Positions 24,758-33,613 of a DNA stretch of 58,443 nucleotides are shown piece after piece. Source of the DNA: Nocardia carnea (GTDB lineage: Bacteria > Actinomycetota > Actinomycetes > Mycobacteriales > Mycobacteriaceae); assembly GCF_029869215.1 (NCBI RefSeq), contig NZ_JARWPM010000447.1, positions 1 through 58,443 on the forward strand. The letters run 5' to 3'. The first letter of the stretch is position 1, and the number at the start of each line of letters is the position of its first letter. A program made the position numbers and the translations under genes. The notes beneath the pieces were generated by a model. It had not been told where the DNA came from. It saw only the letters and a list, made by a program, of their open reading frames with translations, and searched no databases.

Positions 24758-25307
24758 GATGGCCGGATTCGAGCAGTGCCCGCCAGCTACCGGCGGCGCG
24801 GTCGCGGGCCGATACCCGGGTGACCTCCCGCGGCCAGGTCAGGGCGAGATCGGGATCGTCGTAGGCGACGGCGAGATCCTCGGTGGGGTCGTGCGGCCGG
24901 TCGATGCGGTAGCACACGTCGGCGGTGTCGGTGAGGGCCTGGAAACCGTGCAGGAAGCCCGGCGGTACGTACAGGTGGTGGAAACTGTCGTCGTCCAGCA
25001 GGAATGCCTGACTGTGCCCGAAGGTGGGCGAGCCGGGGCGGATATCGACGAGGATATCGTGCACCGCCCCGTGCGCGCACCGCACCAGTTTGGCCTCCCC
25101 GCGACCGGCTCGCCCGTGCATCCCGCGGATCACCCCGCGCGCCGACCGCGACTGCGAATCCTGCACGAACGCGGCGGCCGCCCCGGCGCCGAGGCGGGCG
25201 TCGAAGAGCGCGGCGTCGAAGGTGCGGGTGAACAGGCCGCGGGCGTCCCGGAACGGTTCGGGTACCAGCAGCAGCACATCGGCGAGTTCCGTCTCTTCGA
25301 TTCGCAC
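24741..25307 (-). CDS. dTDP-4-dehydrorhamnose 3,5-epimerase-like cupin (RmlC family)
   Basis: A 188-aa RmlC-type cupin: EPFRDARGLFTRTFD, FVQDSQSRSARGVIRGMHGR with the catalytic His, GEAKLVRCAHGAVHDILVDIR (two abutting motifs) with the conserved Lys and Asp, then HLYVPPGFLHGFQAL. Near the C terminus DVCYRIDRPHDPTED keeps one Tyr but lacks the second aromatic found in canonical RmlC, so it may epimerise only one carbon. It is the only minus-strand gene in the module, its end overlaps the NAD epimerase by 17 bp, and its GTG start is 14 bp from the divergent methyltransferase ATG. Confidence 0.85.
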   Translation of the reverse strand: MRIEETELADVLLLVPEPFRDARGLFTRTFDAALFDARLGAGAAAAFVQDSQSRSARGVIRGMHGRAGRGEAKLVRCAHGAVHDILVDIRPGSPTFGHSQAFLLDDDSFHHLYVPPGFLHGFQALTDTADVCYRIDRPHDPTEDLAVAYDDPDLALTWPREVTRVSARDRAAGSWRALLESGHLTHRS

Positions 25308-25321
25308 CGGGAGATCGTGCC

Positions 25322-26485
25322 ATGACCGGGCATCCGCTCCTGGCGCCGCCCGCCGCGTCCCCCGGGCCACGGACCGACCCCTCGGGATGCCGCGCCTGCC
25401 GCCGCGCGGATCCGGTGCCGGTGCTGGATCTCGGGCCGATGCCCGCGGCCGACCATTTCCCGCTCGCCGCCGAACCGTGCGAGCCGGGCGAAACCGCGCA
25501 TCCACTGGCGATGGTGCTGTGCCGCGGCTGTGGTCTGGCGCAGCTGGCGTACGACGATACGGTGACCGCGGAGCCGCGCGGCGTCGAACCGCGCGCCCTG
25601 CGGGATCAGGCCGCCGACGCGGTACGCCGGGTCGCGGCGGCCGGGTTGCTCCGGGGCACGACGGTGCGGGAATTCGCCAGCCCGCACGGGGGTAGCTGGC
25701 TGGGTTTGCTCGCCGGCCGCGGGGTCCGCCCGGGCCGCGGGCCCCCGGGGGTGGTGGTGGGTTTGTTTTGTTCGGGCAACACCCACACACGCGACCAGGC
25801 CGCGGCGGTGGCGGGCCGGGCCGCGGCCACCGCACCGGCGGGTGTGCTGCTGCTGCAATACCATTCGCTGCACACGATCGTGGCCCAGGGCCAGTGGAAT
25901 GCGTTGCGGCACGGCCACTTCGCGTACTACACGCTCGAAGTCCTCCGCACCATGCTGGCCGGGGTGGGGATGTCGGTGGTGACCGCGTGGGATTTCGGCC
26001 TGTACGGCGGCACGGTGCTGGCCGCGGCGGTGCACGGCCCCGCCGCACCGGACGACTCGGTGCACCGGATCGTCGCCCGGGAGGCCGGGCTGAACGATCC
26101 GGCGGCCGTGCGCGAATTGCAGTACGCGGCCGACCGGCACACCGAGTCTCTGCGCAGCACGCTGGTGGCGGAGGCGGCGCGCGGCCGGCGGGTCTACGCC
26201 TACGGGGCGGCGTCCCGCGCGGTGGCCCTGTTCTGCCGTGCCGGGGTGCGGCGTGACCTACTGGCAGCGGTCGCGGATGCGGCACCCGCCAAACAGGGCC
26301 GGCGGATGCCGGGCACGGATGTGCCGATCATCGCCCCGGCGGATCTGCTCGCGGCGCGGCCGGACCGGGTACTGCTGACCGTGCCGGACCTGTACGGCGA
26401 GGTCACGGAGCGGTTCCCGGATCTGGCCGGGCGCTGGCTGGTCGACGATCCGGCCGGATACGCGCGGGAGCGGCCCATCCGGTAG
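25322..26485 (+). CDS. zinc-finger methyltransferase-like protein with altered SAM site
   Basis: A 387-aa relative of the methyltransferase at 21052, with zinc cysteines C23, C26, C67 and C70, LLLQYHSLHTIVAQGQWNAL, HGHFAYYTLEVLRTML and a C-terminal VYAYGAASRAVALFCRAGV domain. The SAM loop is FASPHGGS (118-125) instead of the acidic E-x-G/A-S-x-D-G-x, and the stretch after it is shortened. The base sequence there has long G/C runs (about 25735-25775), so a base-calling error is possible. It may be inactive, bind another ligand, or represent a shortened subfamily. GGGAGA precedes the ATG. Confidence 0.75.
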   Translation: MTGHPLLAPPAASPGPRTDPSGCRACRRADPVPVLDLGPMPAADHFPLAAEPCEPGETAHPLAMVLCRGCGLAQLAYDDTVTAEPRGVEPRALRDQAADAVRRVAAAGLLRGTTVREFASPHGGSWLGLLAGRGVRPGRGPPGVVVGLFCSGNTHTRDQAAAVAGRAAATAPAGVLLLQYHSLHTIVAQGQWNALRHGHFAYYTLEVLRTMLAGVGMSVVTAWDFGLYGGTVLAAAVHGPAAPDDSVHRIVAREAGLNDPAAVRELQYAADRHTESLRSTLVAEAARGRRVYAYGAASRAVALFCRAGVRRDLLAAVADAAPAKQGRRMPGTDVPIIAPADLLAARPDRVLLTVPDLYGEVTERFPDLAGRWLVDDPAGYARERPIR

Positions 26486-26525
26486 CGCGGCGCATCGCCG
26501 GACCCTGTCCGGTACGGCGCGACAA

Positions 26526-26551
26526 CGGATCCGGCGCAGCCGCCGGATCCG
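26526..26551 (+). terminator. hairpin between nucleotide-sugar and assembly modules
   Basis: CGGATCCGGCG and CGCCGGATCCG form a perfect 11-bp stem with the 4-nt loop CAGC, 40 nt after the stop of the methyltransferase-like gene. There is no T-run. It probably ends transcription of the first module before the GT operon, which has its own strong Shine-Dalgarno at 26598-26604. Confidence 0.6.
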
Positions 26552-26609
26552 CAGACGACGTGTATTCGATTCCGCGGATTTCCGCATCATCCCATCGAAA
26601 GGAGGGGCA

Positions 26610-27443
26610 GTGGCCGCCGTGTCGGTTTGTGTCCCCGCCTACGAGGCCGCCCGGACGCTGGAGCAGACGCTGCGTTCGATCCTGAGTCAGGACGTGGACT
26701 TCGAACTGCTGGTACTCGACAACGCCAGCACCGACCGGACCGGCGAGATCGCCGCGTCGTTCGACGATCCCCGGGTACGGGTGGAACGCAACGAGACGAC
26801 CCTGCCCATCGGCGACAACTGGAATCGCGCGATCGCCCTCTCCACCGGCGACCTGGTGAAAGTGGTGTGCGCCGACGATATCCTGCTGCCGGGGTCGCTG
26901 GCGGCGCAGCTCGAGGTGATGGCCGATCCCGCCTTCGCGATCAGTTCCAGCCGGTTCCAGGTGATCGACGAACAGGGCGCGCTGGTGGAGACCGGTCTCG
27001 GGCTCCCGGGCCTCGACGGTGTGCACACCGCGCGGGCGCTGGCTCGCACCATCGTGCGGCGCGGCCCCGCCGATTTCGGGCCCACGGCGGCGGCGATGTT
27101 CCGGCGCGAGCATTTCGACCGGGTCGGCGGGTTGCGCGGCGACCTGGTGTTCCCGATGGATGTCGACCTGTTCGCGCGGGTCGGGCAGTTCGGACTGTTC
27201 TTCGGGCTACCGGAGGTCGCGGCCGCCTGGCGCGCCTCGAGTTTCAATCTGTGCGCGCGCACCTCGACGGTCAGCAAACTGAGCGAGACCCTGCGCTTCC
27301 ATCACCGGTTGGCCCGGGACTGCCCGCGGCTGCTGTCACCGCTGGATGTGGCCGTCGGTGATCTGCGCCTGGCGCGGACGGCACTGCACCGGCTGCGGGT
27401 GCGGGCGGGCCGGTGGCGCGGCCGGAGCAGGACCGGCGGATGA
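26610..27443 (+). CDS. glycosyltransferase family 2
   Basis: A 277-aa GT-A enzyme: VSVCVPAYEAARTLEQTLRS at the start, LLVLDNASTDRTGEIA, NWNRAIALSTGDLVKVVCADD, whose ADD occupies the DxD position, and FPMDVDLFARVG in the acceptor half. It is cytoplasmic, with no TM helix, and should add a sugar to the lipid-linked repeat unit from an NDP donor. The GTG start follows AAGGAGG by about 6 nt, the strongest ribosome site of the module. Its stop overlaps the next ATG (ATGA). Confidence 0.9.
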   Translation: MAAVSVCVPAYEAARTLEQTLRSILSQDVDFELLVLDNASTDRTGEIAASFDDPRVRVERNETTLPIGDNWNRAIALSTGDLVKVVCADDILLPGSLAAQLEVMADPAFAISSSRFQVIDEQGALVETGLGLPGLDGVHTARALARTIVRRGPADFGPTAAAMFRREHFDRVGGLRGDLVFPMDVDLFARVGQFGLFFGLPEVAAAWRASSFNLCARTSTVSKLSETLRFHHRLARDCPRLLSPLDVAVGDLRLARTALHRLRVRAGRWRGRSRTGG

Positions 27444-28525
27444 CCACGGCGACCGCACCGCGGATACATATGACCGGCTCCGAGTGGTTCGGTTCGGCAC
27501 CCGGCGGACTCAACCGCTATTTCACCGATTTGTTCGGCGCACTGGCCGATCGCCCCGAAATCCGTGTGTCGGCCGCGGCGTTCGGCGACCCGCCGCCCGG
27601 CGGGAGGTCGTGGGGCCCGGCCGGCGGCTCGACCTGGCGCCGGGCACGCATCGCCTACCGCGACGATCGCCCTGATCGCGGAACCGCCATCCTGGACCGG
27701 CATTTCACCCTGTACGGCCCGCCGGTGCGCGGGCCCCGGGGCCGGCGGCTGGTGGTGCATTTCCACGGACCGTGGGCGGCGGAGAGCCGATGGGCGGGCG
27801 GCGGCGCACTCGCGGCCCGCGCGAAATACACGCTGGAACGGCTGCGGGCCCGCCCCGCCGACAGGTTCGTCGTGCTCTCCGAACACTTCCGCGACCTGCT
27901 CGTACACGATTACCGCGTGGCCCCGGACGCGGTGTCGGTGATCGCGCCGGGTGTCGATTTGGACCGGTTCACGGCCACTCCCCCACCGGTGCCGGACGCG
28001 CCGGTCGTGCTGTGTGTGCGGCGGCTGGAACACCGCATGGGGATCGATGTGCTGCTGCGTGCCTGGCCCGCCGTCCGCGCGGCCCAGCCGCGGGCCCGGC
28101 TGGTGCTGGTCGGCACCGGTACGGCCGAGGCCGCCCTGCGCGCGCAGGCCGAATCATTGGGCGCGAGTGTGCATTTCGCCGGATCTGTGACCGACTCCGG
28201 TCTTACGGACTGGTACGCCCGGTCGGCGCTGACCGTGGTGCCGTCGGTGGCGCTGGAGGGCTTCGGTCTCATCGCGCTCGAATCGCTGGCGGCCGGGCGG
28301 GCCCCGGTGGTGACCGCCTGCGGCGGTCTCCCCGATTCGGTACGCGCTCTGGACCCGTCCCTGATCGTGCCCCCCGGCGACCCCGCCGCCCTCGCGTCCC
28401 GGCTGGTGGCCGCGCTCGACGGCGAGCTCCCGGGACCGGAGCGCTGCCGCGCGCATGCCGAAACCTTCTCCTGGGCGGCGGCCGCCGACCGCCATATCGC
28501 GCTCTACCGGGAGCTGGCCGGATGA
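27440..28525 (+). CDS. glycosyltransferase family 4
   Basis: A 361-aa GT-B enzyme: an N-terminal acceptor domain with GSAPGGLNRYFTDLFGAL and VVHFHGPWAAE, a linker SVIAPGVDLDRF, and a C-terminal GT1-type donor domain with VLCVRRLEHRMGIDVLLRAW and the ExxxxxxxE motif EGFGLIALESLAAG. It is a retaining transferase using an NDP sugar; the linkage is unknown. ATGA overlaps at both ends place it in the coupled run GT2, GT4, GT4, flippase, CgeB-like GT. Confidence 0.9.
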   Translation: MTTATAPRIHMTGSEWFGSAPGGLNRYFTDLFGALADRPEIRVSAAAFGDPPPGGRSWGPAGGSTWRRARIAYRDDRPDRGTAILDRHFTLYGPPVRGPRGRRLVVHFHGPWAAESRWAGGGALAARAKYTLERLRARPADRFVVLSEHFRDLLVHDYRVAPDAVSVIAPGVDLDRFTATPPPVPDAPVVLCVRRLEHRMGIDVLLRAWPAVRAAQPRARLVLVGTGTAEAALRAQAESLGASVHFAGSVTDSGLTDWYARSALTVVPSVALEGFGLIALESLAAGRAPVVTACGGLPDSVRALDPSLIVPPGDPAALASRLVAALDGELPGPERCRAHAETFSWAAAADRHIALYRELAG

Positions 28526-29673
28526 TCCGCGCCGTGTTCCTCGCTCATACCGCCGCCCCGTCCGGCGCCGAACTGGCGACGCTGCGGCTGCTGTCCGCGC
28601 TGCGGGCCGCGGGCTCGGTGGAGGCCTCGATGCTGCTCACCGCGGACGGCCCGCTGGCGGACCGGCTGCGTGCCCGCGCGATCCCGGTCACCGTATGCGC
28701 CGGCGGCGTCGACGGCCGGTCGCTCACCCGCACCGGTTCCGGCCCGCTACGCCTGCTCGGCGGCGCCCTGGCGCTGGCGCGGCTCGGCGCCCGGCTCGGT
28801 ACGACCGTCCGCGCGGAAGACGCGGACGTCCTCGTCGCGCAGAGCACGAAGGCGCTGCTCATGGGTGCGGTCGCGGCGCGGCGGGCGGGAATACCGCTGG
28901 TGTGGCAGGTGCACGACCGGATCAGCACGGAATACTTCGGCGGCCCGCTCGCACTCGCACTGCGGTTACTCGGCCGGTGCGCAGCCCAGGGCATCATCGC
29001 CAACAGCCGGTCGACGCTGGATACGCTGTCCACCGGCCGGCGGGCGGCAGTGGTCGCGTATCCGGGGGTGGAGAACGACCCGGATCTCCCGCGAGCACCG
29101 CAGCGCGACCCGCATCAGGTGCGGATCGTCATGGTCGGTCGCCTGACTCCGTGGAAGGGCCAGGACGTCCTGCTCCGTGCCCTCGCGCGGATGCGGAACC
29201 GGCCGGCCACCGTCCACCTGGTGGGCGGAACCTTCTTCGGCGAACAGGACTACCGCGCCGAACTCGAACGCACCGCCACCGCACTGGGCCTGCCGGTCGA
29301 ATTCACCGGCCACGCCGACGATCCCGCCCCGTACTTCGCGCACGCCGATATCGCCGTGCACTGCTCGGTCCTCGCCGAACCGTTCGGACAGGTCGTGGTC
29401 GAAGCCATGGGCGCCGGGTGCGCGGTGGTGGCGGCGGATGCGGGCGGCCCCACCGAAATCATCCGGCCGGAGCTGGACGGTGTGCTGACCCCGCCGGGCG
29501 ACCCGGTCGCGCTGGCCGCCGCGCTGGACCGGCTCGTCGCCGATCCGGCCCTGCGCACCCGGCTCGGCGCCGCGGCCCGCGACCGCGCCCGCGATTTCAC
29601 CGTCACGGCCACCGCACGGGCCGTCACCGGCCTGCTGGAACAGGTCACCGCGCGGCAGGCGGTGCCGCGATGA
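28522..29673 (+). CDS. glycosyltransferase family 4 (second)
   Basis: A 383-aa GT-B enzyme. Residues 8-25 (AHTAAPSGAELATLRLLS) form the N-terminal glycine-rich acceptor site, VWQVHDRISTEYFGG lies in the inter-domain region, and the donor domain has IVMVGRLTPWKGQDVLLRAL and EPFGQVVVEAMGAG with the conserved Glu pair. It differs from the GT4 before it throughout and probably adds a different sugar. ATGA overlaps on both sides. Confidence 0.9.
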   Translation: MIRAVFLAHTAAPSGAELATLRLLSALRAAGSVEASMLLTADGPLADRLRARAIPVTVCAGGVDGRSLTRTGSGPLRLLGGALALARLGARLGTTVRAEDADVLVAQSTKALLMGAVAARRAGIPLVWQVHDRISTEYFGGPLALALRLLGRCAAQGIIANSRSTLDTLSTGRRAAVVAYPGVENDPDLPRAPQRDPHQVRIVMVGRLTPWKGQDVLLRALARMRNRPATVHLVGGTFFGEQDYRAELERTATALGLPVEFTGHADDPAPYFAHADIAVHCSVLAEPFGQVVVEAMGAGCAVVAADAGGPTEIIRPELDGVLTPPGDPVALAAALDRLVADPALRTRLGAAARDRARDFTVTATARAVTGLLEQVTARQAVPR

Positions 29674-31157
29674 ATCTGTCCGCGCAGAACACCATCCCGA
29701 TCCGGATAGTGGCCCGCCACTATCCGGTCCCGCTGGACGGTTTGCGGATCCCCGACTACGACCTGCCCACCGAGATCATCCCGGCCTTCGCCGACTGGCC
29801 GACCGAGAAACTGCCGGTCGTCGCCCCGGCCACGGCCGAACCGCCGGCCGCGCGGTCCCGGGCGCGCGAACTGGCGACAGTTGTCCGCGATATCGCCTAC
29901 GTCAGTTTCGGCAAATACGGCCAATACCTGGTGACCGTGGCCACGCTGCCGCTCATCGCGCGCCTGCTCGGCGCCGCCGGGATGGGCCTGCTGGCCATCG
30001 GGATGTCGGCCTATTTCCTCGGTTCGCTGATCGTGGACCTCGGCATCACCTCGTATCTCGCGGCGCGCGTACAGGAGTCGGGCCTGGACCGCGCCGTCGT
30101 CAACCACACCCGCGGCACCTATCTGGCCATCCGCGGCGGCATCTTGGGCGTGCTCGGTGCCGCGCTGGCCGCGGCCGCCGCCGCGGCCGCCCCGGACTAT
30201 CTGACGATGGTGCTGCTCGGCCTGTTCGTCGGCGGCTTCTGGTCGATGTCGGAGGACTGGGTACTGATCGGGCAGGGCCGTTTCGGTGCGTCCACGCTGT
30301 ACCAGTCGATCGCCCGCGTGGGGTATCTGGGTTTGCTGCTCACGCTGCTGCCGCGTTTCCCGACCGCGGCCATGGCCCTGCTGTGCCTGCTGGCCTCCTC
30401 GGTGATCAGCCTCGCGCTCACCTGGTGGGACACCTGGCGTGAATTCGGCCCGCCCGGCGCACCGCGCGGCGCATGGAAACTCATCCGCGCCGCACTGCCG
30501 GTGGTGACCGGCCGGCTGCTGGTCACCAGCTACGGCCAGGGCTCGGCCGCGGTGTACGGCGCCGTACTCAACGCCGTCTCACTCGGCCTGTACTCGGCCT
30601 CGGACCGGCTGGTACGGGCCGTGCAATCGCTGCTCGACCCGATCGGCTTCGCACTGCTACCGCGGATGGCCAAACGCGCCGGTGAGCAGAGTTTCTGGCC
30701 GTCGGCGTTGCGCGCGCTGGCGGTCTGTGTCGCGATGGCGGCCTCGGCCGCCGCGGCCCTGTGGGTGGCGGCGCCGCTGGTGATCCCGCTGGTGTTCGGG
30801 GACGAATTCGCCGGGGCGGTGGGTGTCCTGCGCCTGGAGGCGCTGATCCTGCCGGCCACGACGGTGACCTCCTTCGTCACCACGGCGGTGCTACCGGTCC
30901 GCCAGGACACCCTCGGCGTCCTGATCGGTTCGGCCGTCGGCACCGCCGTCGCGGCGGTAGCGCTGCTGATCACGATGCGGACGCATTCGGTCTGGACATT
31001 GGCGGGCGGCATCGTCGCCGCCGAATTCGCGGTCGCGATCTGGTATCTCGCGCGGATGCGCGGGCTGATCGTCCGGGAACGCACAGGACATACCGGGCGC
31101 GAACACGCGTCCGGCGCGGTACCGCCCGCCACCGCGGGTGAAAGAGGAACACGATGA
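29670..31157 (+). CDS. Wzx-like polysaccharide flippase (MOP superfamily)
   Basis: A 495-aa membrane protein. An unusual hydrophilic N terminus of about 65 residues (rich in Pro, Ala and Glu) precedes about 12 TM helices. YVSFGKYGQYLVTVATLPLI and ARLLGAAGMGLLAIG match the polysaccharide-synthesis (Wzx/RfbX) pattern, followed by GRFGASTLYQSIARVGY. It should flip lipid-linked repeat units across the membrane. Coupled by ATGA overlaps to the GT4 before it and the GT after it. The N-terminal extension may contact cytoplasmic glycosyltransferases. Confidence 0.88.
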   Translation: MNLSAQNTIPIRIVARHYPVPLDGLRIPDYDLPTEIIPAFADWPTEKLPVVAPATAEPPAARSRARELATVVRDIAYVSFGKYGQYLVTVATLPLIARLLGAAGMGLLAIGMSAYFLGSLIVDLGITSYLAARVQESGLDRAVVNHTRGTYLAIRGGILGVLGAALAAAAAAAAPDYLTMVLLGLFVGGFWSMSEDWVLIGQGRFGASTLYQSIARVGYLGLLLTLLPRFPTAAMALLCLLASSVISLALTWWDTWREFGPPGAPRGAWKLIRAALPVVTGRLLVTSYGQGSAAVYGAVLNAVSLGLYSASDRLVRAVQSLLDPIGFALLPRMAKRAGEQSFWPSALRALAVCVAMAASAAAALWVAAPLVIPLVFGDEFAGAVGVLRLEALILPATTVTSFVTTAVLPVRQDTLGVLIGSAVGTAVAAVALLITMRTHSVWTLAGGIVAAEFAVAIWYLARMRGLIVRERTGHTGREHASGAVPPATAGERGTR

Positions 31158-32158
31158 GAATTCTGTTCGTCGGCGACGACTGGCTCGGCAGCAATGCCCG
31201 CTCGCTCGCCGAGGGGTTCCGCCGGCTCGGGCACGAGGTCATGGTGGTCGACTCCACTCCGGTGACCCTGCCGCCGCGGCTGTCACCGTCGTGGCTGTAC
31301 GCGAAACCGAACACGGGGCGGGCGCCCTGGACCGTCGACCGGATCCACACCCGGCTGGAGCGGGCCGCCGCGGAATTGCGCCCGGACCTGGTGTTCGGTT
31401 TCAAATCGGTATATCTGGACCAGTCCCGGCTGCTGGAGATCCCGGCCGCGCTGCATGTGCACTACAGCCCCGACGACGTGTCGAACCCGGCGAATACCAC
31501 ACCGGATTATCTGGCGCACGAACCGGAATGGGATCTGGTGGTGACGACCAAACGGCACAACCTGCCCGAACTCGCCGAACGCGGTGTCCGGCGGACCCTG
31601 TTCGTCCGCAGCGCCTACGATCCGGCCTGGCATCATGTCGCGGCGCGGCGCAGCACCCGCCGGTTCCTGGTCGGGTTCATCGGCGCGTGCCGGCCGGACC
31701 GGCGCCCCGGGATGGTATCGCTGGCCCGCACCTACGGGGCACAATTGCTGGTCTGCGGCCCCGGCTGGCGGCGGGTACGGCAACTACGGACCACTCGCGC
31801 CGCGGTCGCGGGGCCCGTGTACGGCGAGGATTTCGCGATCACCGTCGCCTCGGTGACCGCCAATCTGGTCCTGCTCAACTCCGGTAACCGCGATACCCAC
31901 ACCTGCCGCACCTTCGAGGTGCCGGCCGCCGGCGGCCTGTTCGTCGGCGAACGCACCGATGAGCACGCCGAACTGCTCGACGACGGTACCGAGGCGTTCC
32001 TGTTCTCCAGCCGCGACGAACTGGACGAGATCCTGGACCGCTGCGCACAGTACCCGGACCAGGCGGCGAAAACCGCCGAGGCCGGGCACCGGCGGATCGT
32101 CGAGGGCGGCCACACCTATACCGACCGGGCGAGGGAGATCCTGCGTGCGCTCGGGTGA
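31154..32158 (+). CDS. CgeB-like glycosyltransferase
   Basis: A 334-aa GT-B-like protein: MRILFVGDDWLGSNARSLAE at the N terminus, DLVFGFKSVYLDQS, HVHYSPDDVSNP, and a C-terminal half with LVGFIGACRPDRRPGMVSLA and HTCRTFEVPAAGGLFVGERTD, the pattern of CgeB and related Glyco_trans_1_2 proteins. Such proteins are usually linked to surface glycan or glycoprotein genes. ATGA overlap with the flippase stop; the next gene follows after 24 nt. Confidence 0.82.
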   Translation: MRILFVGDDWLGSNARSLAEGFRRLGHEVMVVDSTPVTLPPRLSPSWLYAKPNTGRAPWTVDRIHTRLERAAAELRPDLVFGFKSVYLDQSRLLEIPAALHVHYSPDDVSNPANTTPDYLAHEPEWDLVVTTKRHNLPELAERGVRRTLFVRSAYDPAWHHVAARRSTRRFLVGFIGACRPDRRPGMVSLARTYGAQLLVCGPGWRRVRQLRTTRAAVAGPVYGEDFAITVASVTANLVLLNSGNRDTHTCRTFEVPAAGGLFVGERTDEHAELLDDGTEAFLFSSRDELDEILDRCAQYPDQAAKTAEAGHRRIVEGGHTYTDRAREILRALG

Positions 32159-32182
32159 ACCGGCGAGGGCGGGAGCGGCGGC

Positions 32183-33613
32183 ATGCTGAACCAGGCGCTG
32201 CCCCTGCTGTTGTCGAATACCTCGCTGCTGGTGGTCGCGGCGGCACTCGCGGCGCTGGTGATCGCGGCGCTGCTCGCGCACGGTGTGCTGCGGGTGCTGC
32301 TCATCGCGCAGGCCGTGTACTGGGCGATGTCGTACGTGGCGCGCCCGGTGGTACTGCTGACGGTGCGCCCGGAACCGCGATTCGGCGACAATATCGCCGA
32401 CCCGCGGCTGGCCGAGATCGGCTACGACGTGGGTATCGAGGCCGCGCTGCGGCCGGTGGCCTTCGGGCTCACCGTGTACGCGCTGATCGTGCTCGCCTAC
32501 GTACTGTGGGCCCGGCAGCGGCCGCGGCCCGGGCGTGCTCCGCTGGCCGGGGATCCGGATCTGATCGCCACCCTGTGGGTGCTGTACGTCCTGGGCACCG
32601 GTGCCCGGTTGCTCAGCGTGGCCACCGGCGCCGCCGGGAGCGCCGGCGATGTGCAGAGCGCTTCACCGGTGCTGAGCCTGCTCACCATGCCGGCCACGCT
32701 CGGCGCCGTCGGTTTGATCGTCTTCGCCCGGCCGTCCCGGCAGCCGGGCACGCTCGCGGTGCTGGGTGTGCTCATCGCGGGCGAACTCTGGTGGACCACC
32801 GCCACCGAATCGAAGACCCCGATCCTCGGGGCGGCGCTGGCGGTCGCGGTGCGGTTCGCGCTCACCGGCTGGACCCGCGCGAAGATCGCCGGTATCGGCG
32901 CGGTGTCGGTGGCCGGTATCGCCGGCTTCGACTGGCTGCAATCGCTCAAGACCTCACCGCACCTGCGCGCCGAGGCGGCCGCGGTGGACGGCGCCTACCC
33001 GGATGCGGTGCGGCCGTTCCTGAGCCTGCTGCGCCGCTTCGACCTCCTCGAGGCCGCGACCGATGCCTACTACGTGGGCCCGGGTTCCTGGCTCGGCCCG
33101 GCCGAGGTGGTGGGCCATCTGGCCCGCAGCATGATCCCGGCCCAGTTGCTGGCAGAGGAGAAGTTGCACGCCGGCACCGCGTGGGCCGCCGACGTGCGCG
33201 GCGCCTCGGTCGATATGAGCCAGGTGTCGGTCTCGCTCGCGGAAGGCAATGTGAGCGAGGGGTATGTGCTCGGCGGCTGGACCGGGGTGGTGGTCGGGGT
33301 GGCGTTCACCGCGGTGGTGCTGGTGGGCTGGTCGCGCACGCTGTACGCGCGGCATCTGGTGCCGGTGCTGTTCGGGATCGCCTTGATCGAGATCCCGGTG
33401 GTGTTCGAACGCGGAATGCTCGGCAGCGCCGAAACTCTCGGCAAATATCTACAGGTCGTCGTGCTGGCGTGGCTGGTGCGGCTGGTGGTCGGCCAGTGGC
33501 GCCGCACGCACGGCGCGCCGGGGCGGCCGGTGGCAGAACGTGATCGGGAAGTACCGGCCGGGCCGCACCCGGCACCGGCCGGCGCGAGCGTGGGAAGTGA
33601 AGGAAATCAATGA
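32183..33613 (+). CDS. Wzy-like O-antigen/capsule polymerase
   Basis: A 476-aa membrane protein with about ten TM helices and a large extracytoplasmic loop (about residues 260-350) containing FDLLEAATDAYYVGPGSWLG and SVSLAEGNVSEGY, the architecture of Wzy polymerases, which vary greatly in sequence. In this locus, after a flippase and before a Wzz-like protein, polymerase is the likely role. GGGAGC precedes the ATG. Its stop overlaps the next ATG. Wzy identity is by topology and context, since the family has no strict motif. Confidence 0.7.
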   Translation: MLNQALPLLLSNTSLLVVAAALAALVIAALLAHGVLRVLLIAQAVYWAMSYVARPVVLLTVRPEPRFGDNIADPRLAEIGYDVGIEAALRPVAFGLTVYALIVLAYVLWARQRPRPGRAPLAGDPDLIATLWVLYVLGTGARLLSVATGAAGSAGDVQSASPVLSLLTMPATLGAVGLIVFARPSRQPGTLAVLGVLIAGELWWTTATESKTPILGAALAVAVRFALTGWTRAKIAGIGAVSVAGIAGFDWLQSLKTSPHLRAEAAAVDGAYPDAVRPFLSLLRRFDLLEAATDAYYVGPGSWLGPAEVVGHLARSMIPAQLLAEEKLHAGTAWAADVRGASVDMSQVSVSLAEGNVSEGYVLGGWTGVVVGVAFTAVVLVGWSRTLYARHLVPVLFGIALIEIPVVFERGMLGSAETLGKYLQVVVLAWLVRLVVGQWRRTHGAPGRPVAERDREVPAGPHPAPAGASVGSEGNQ

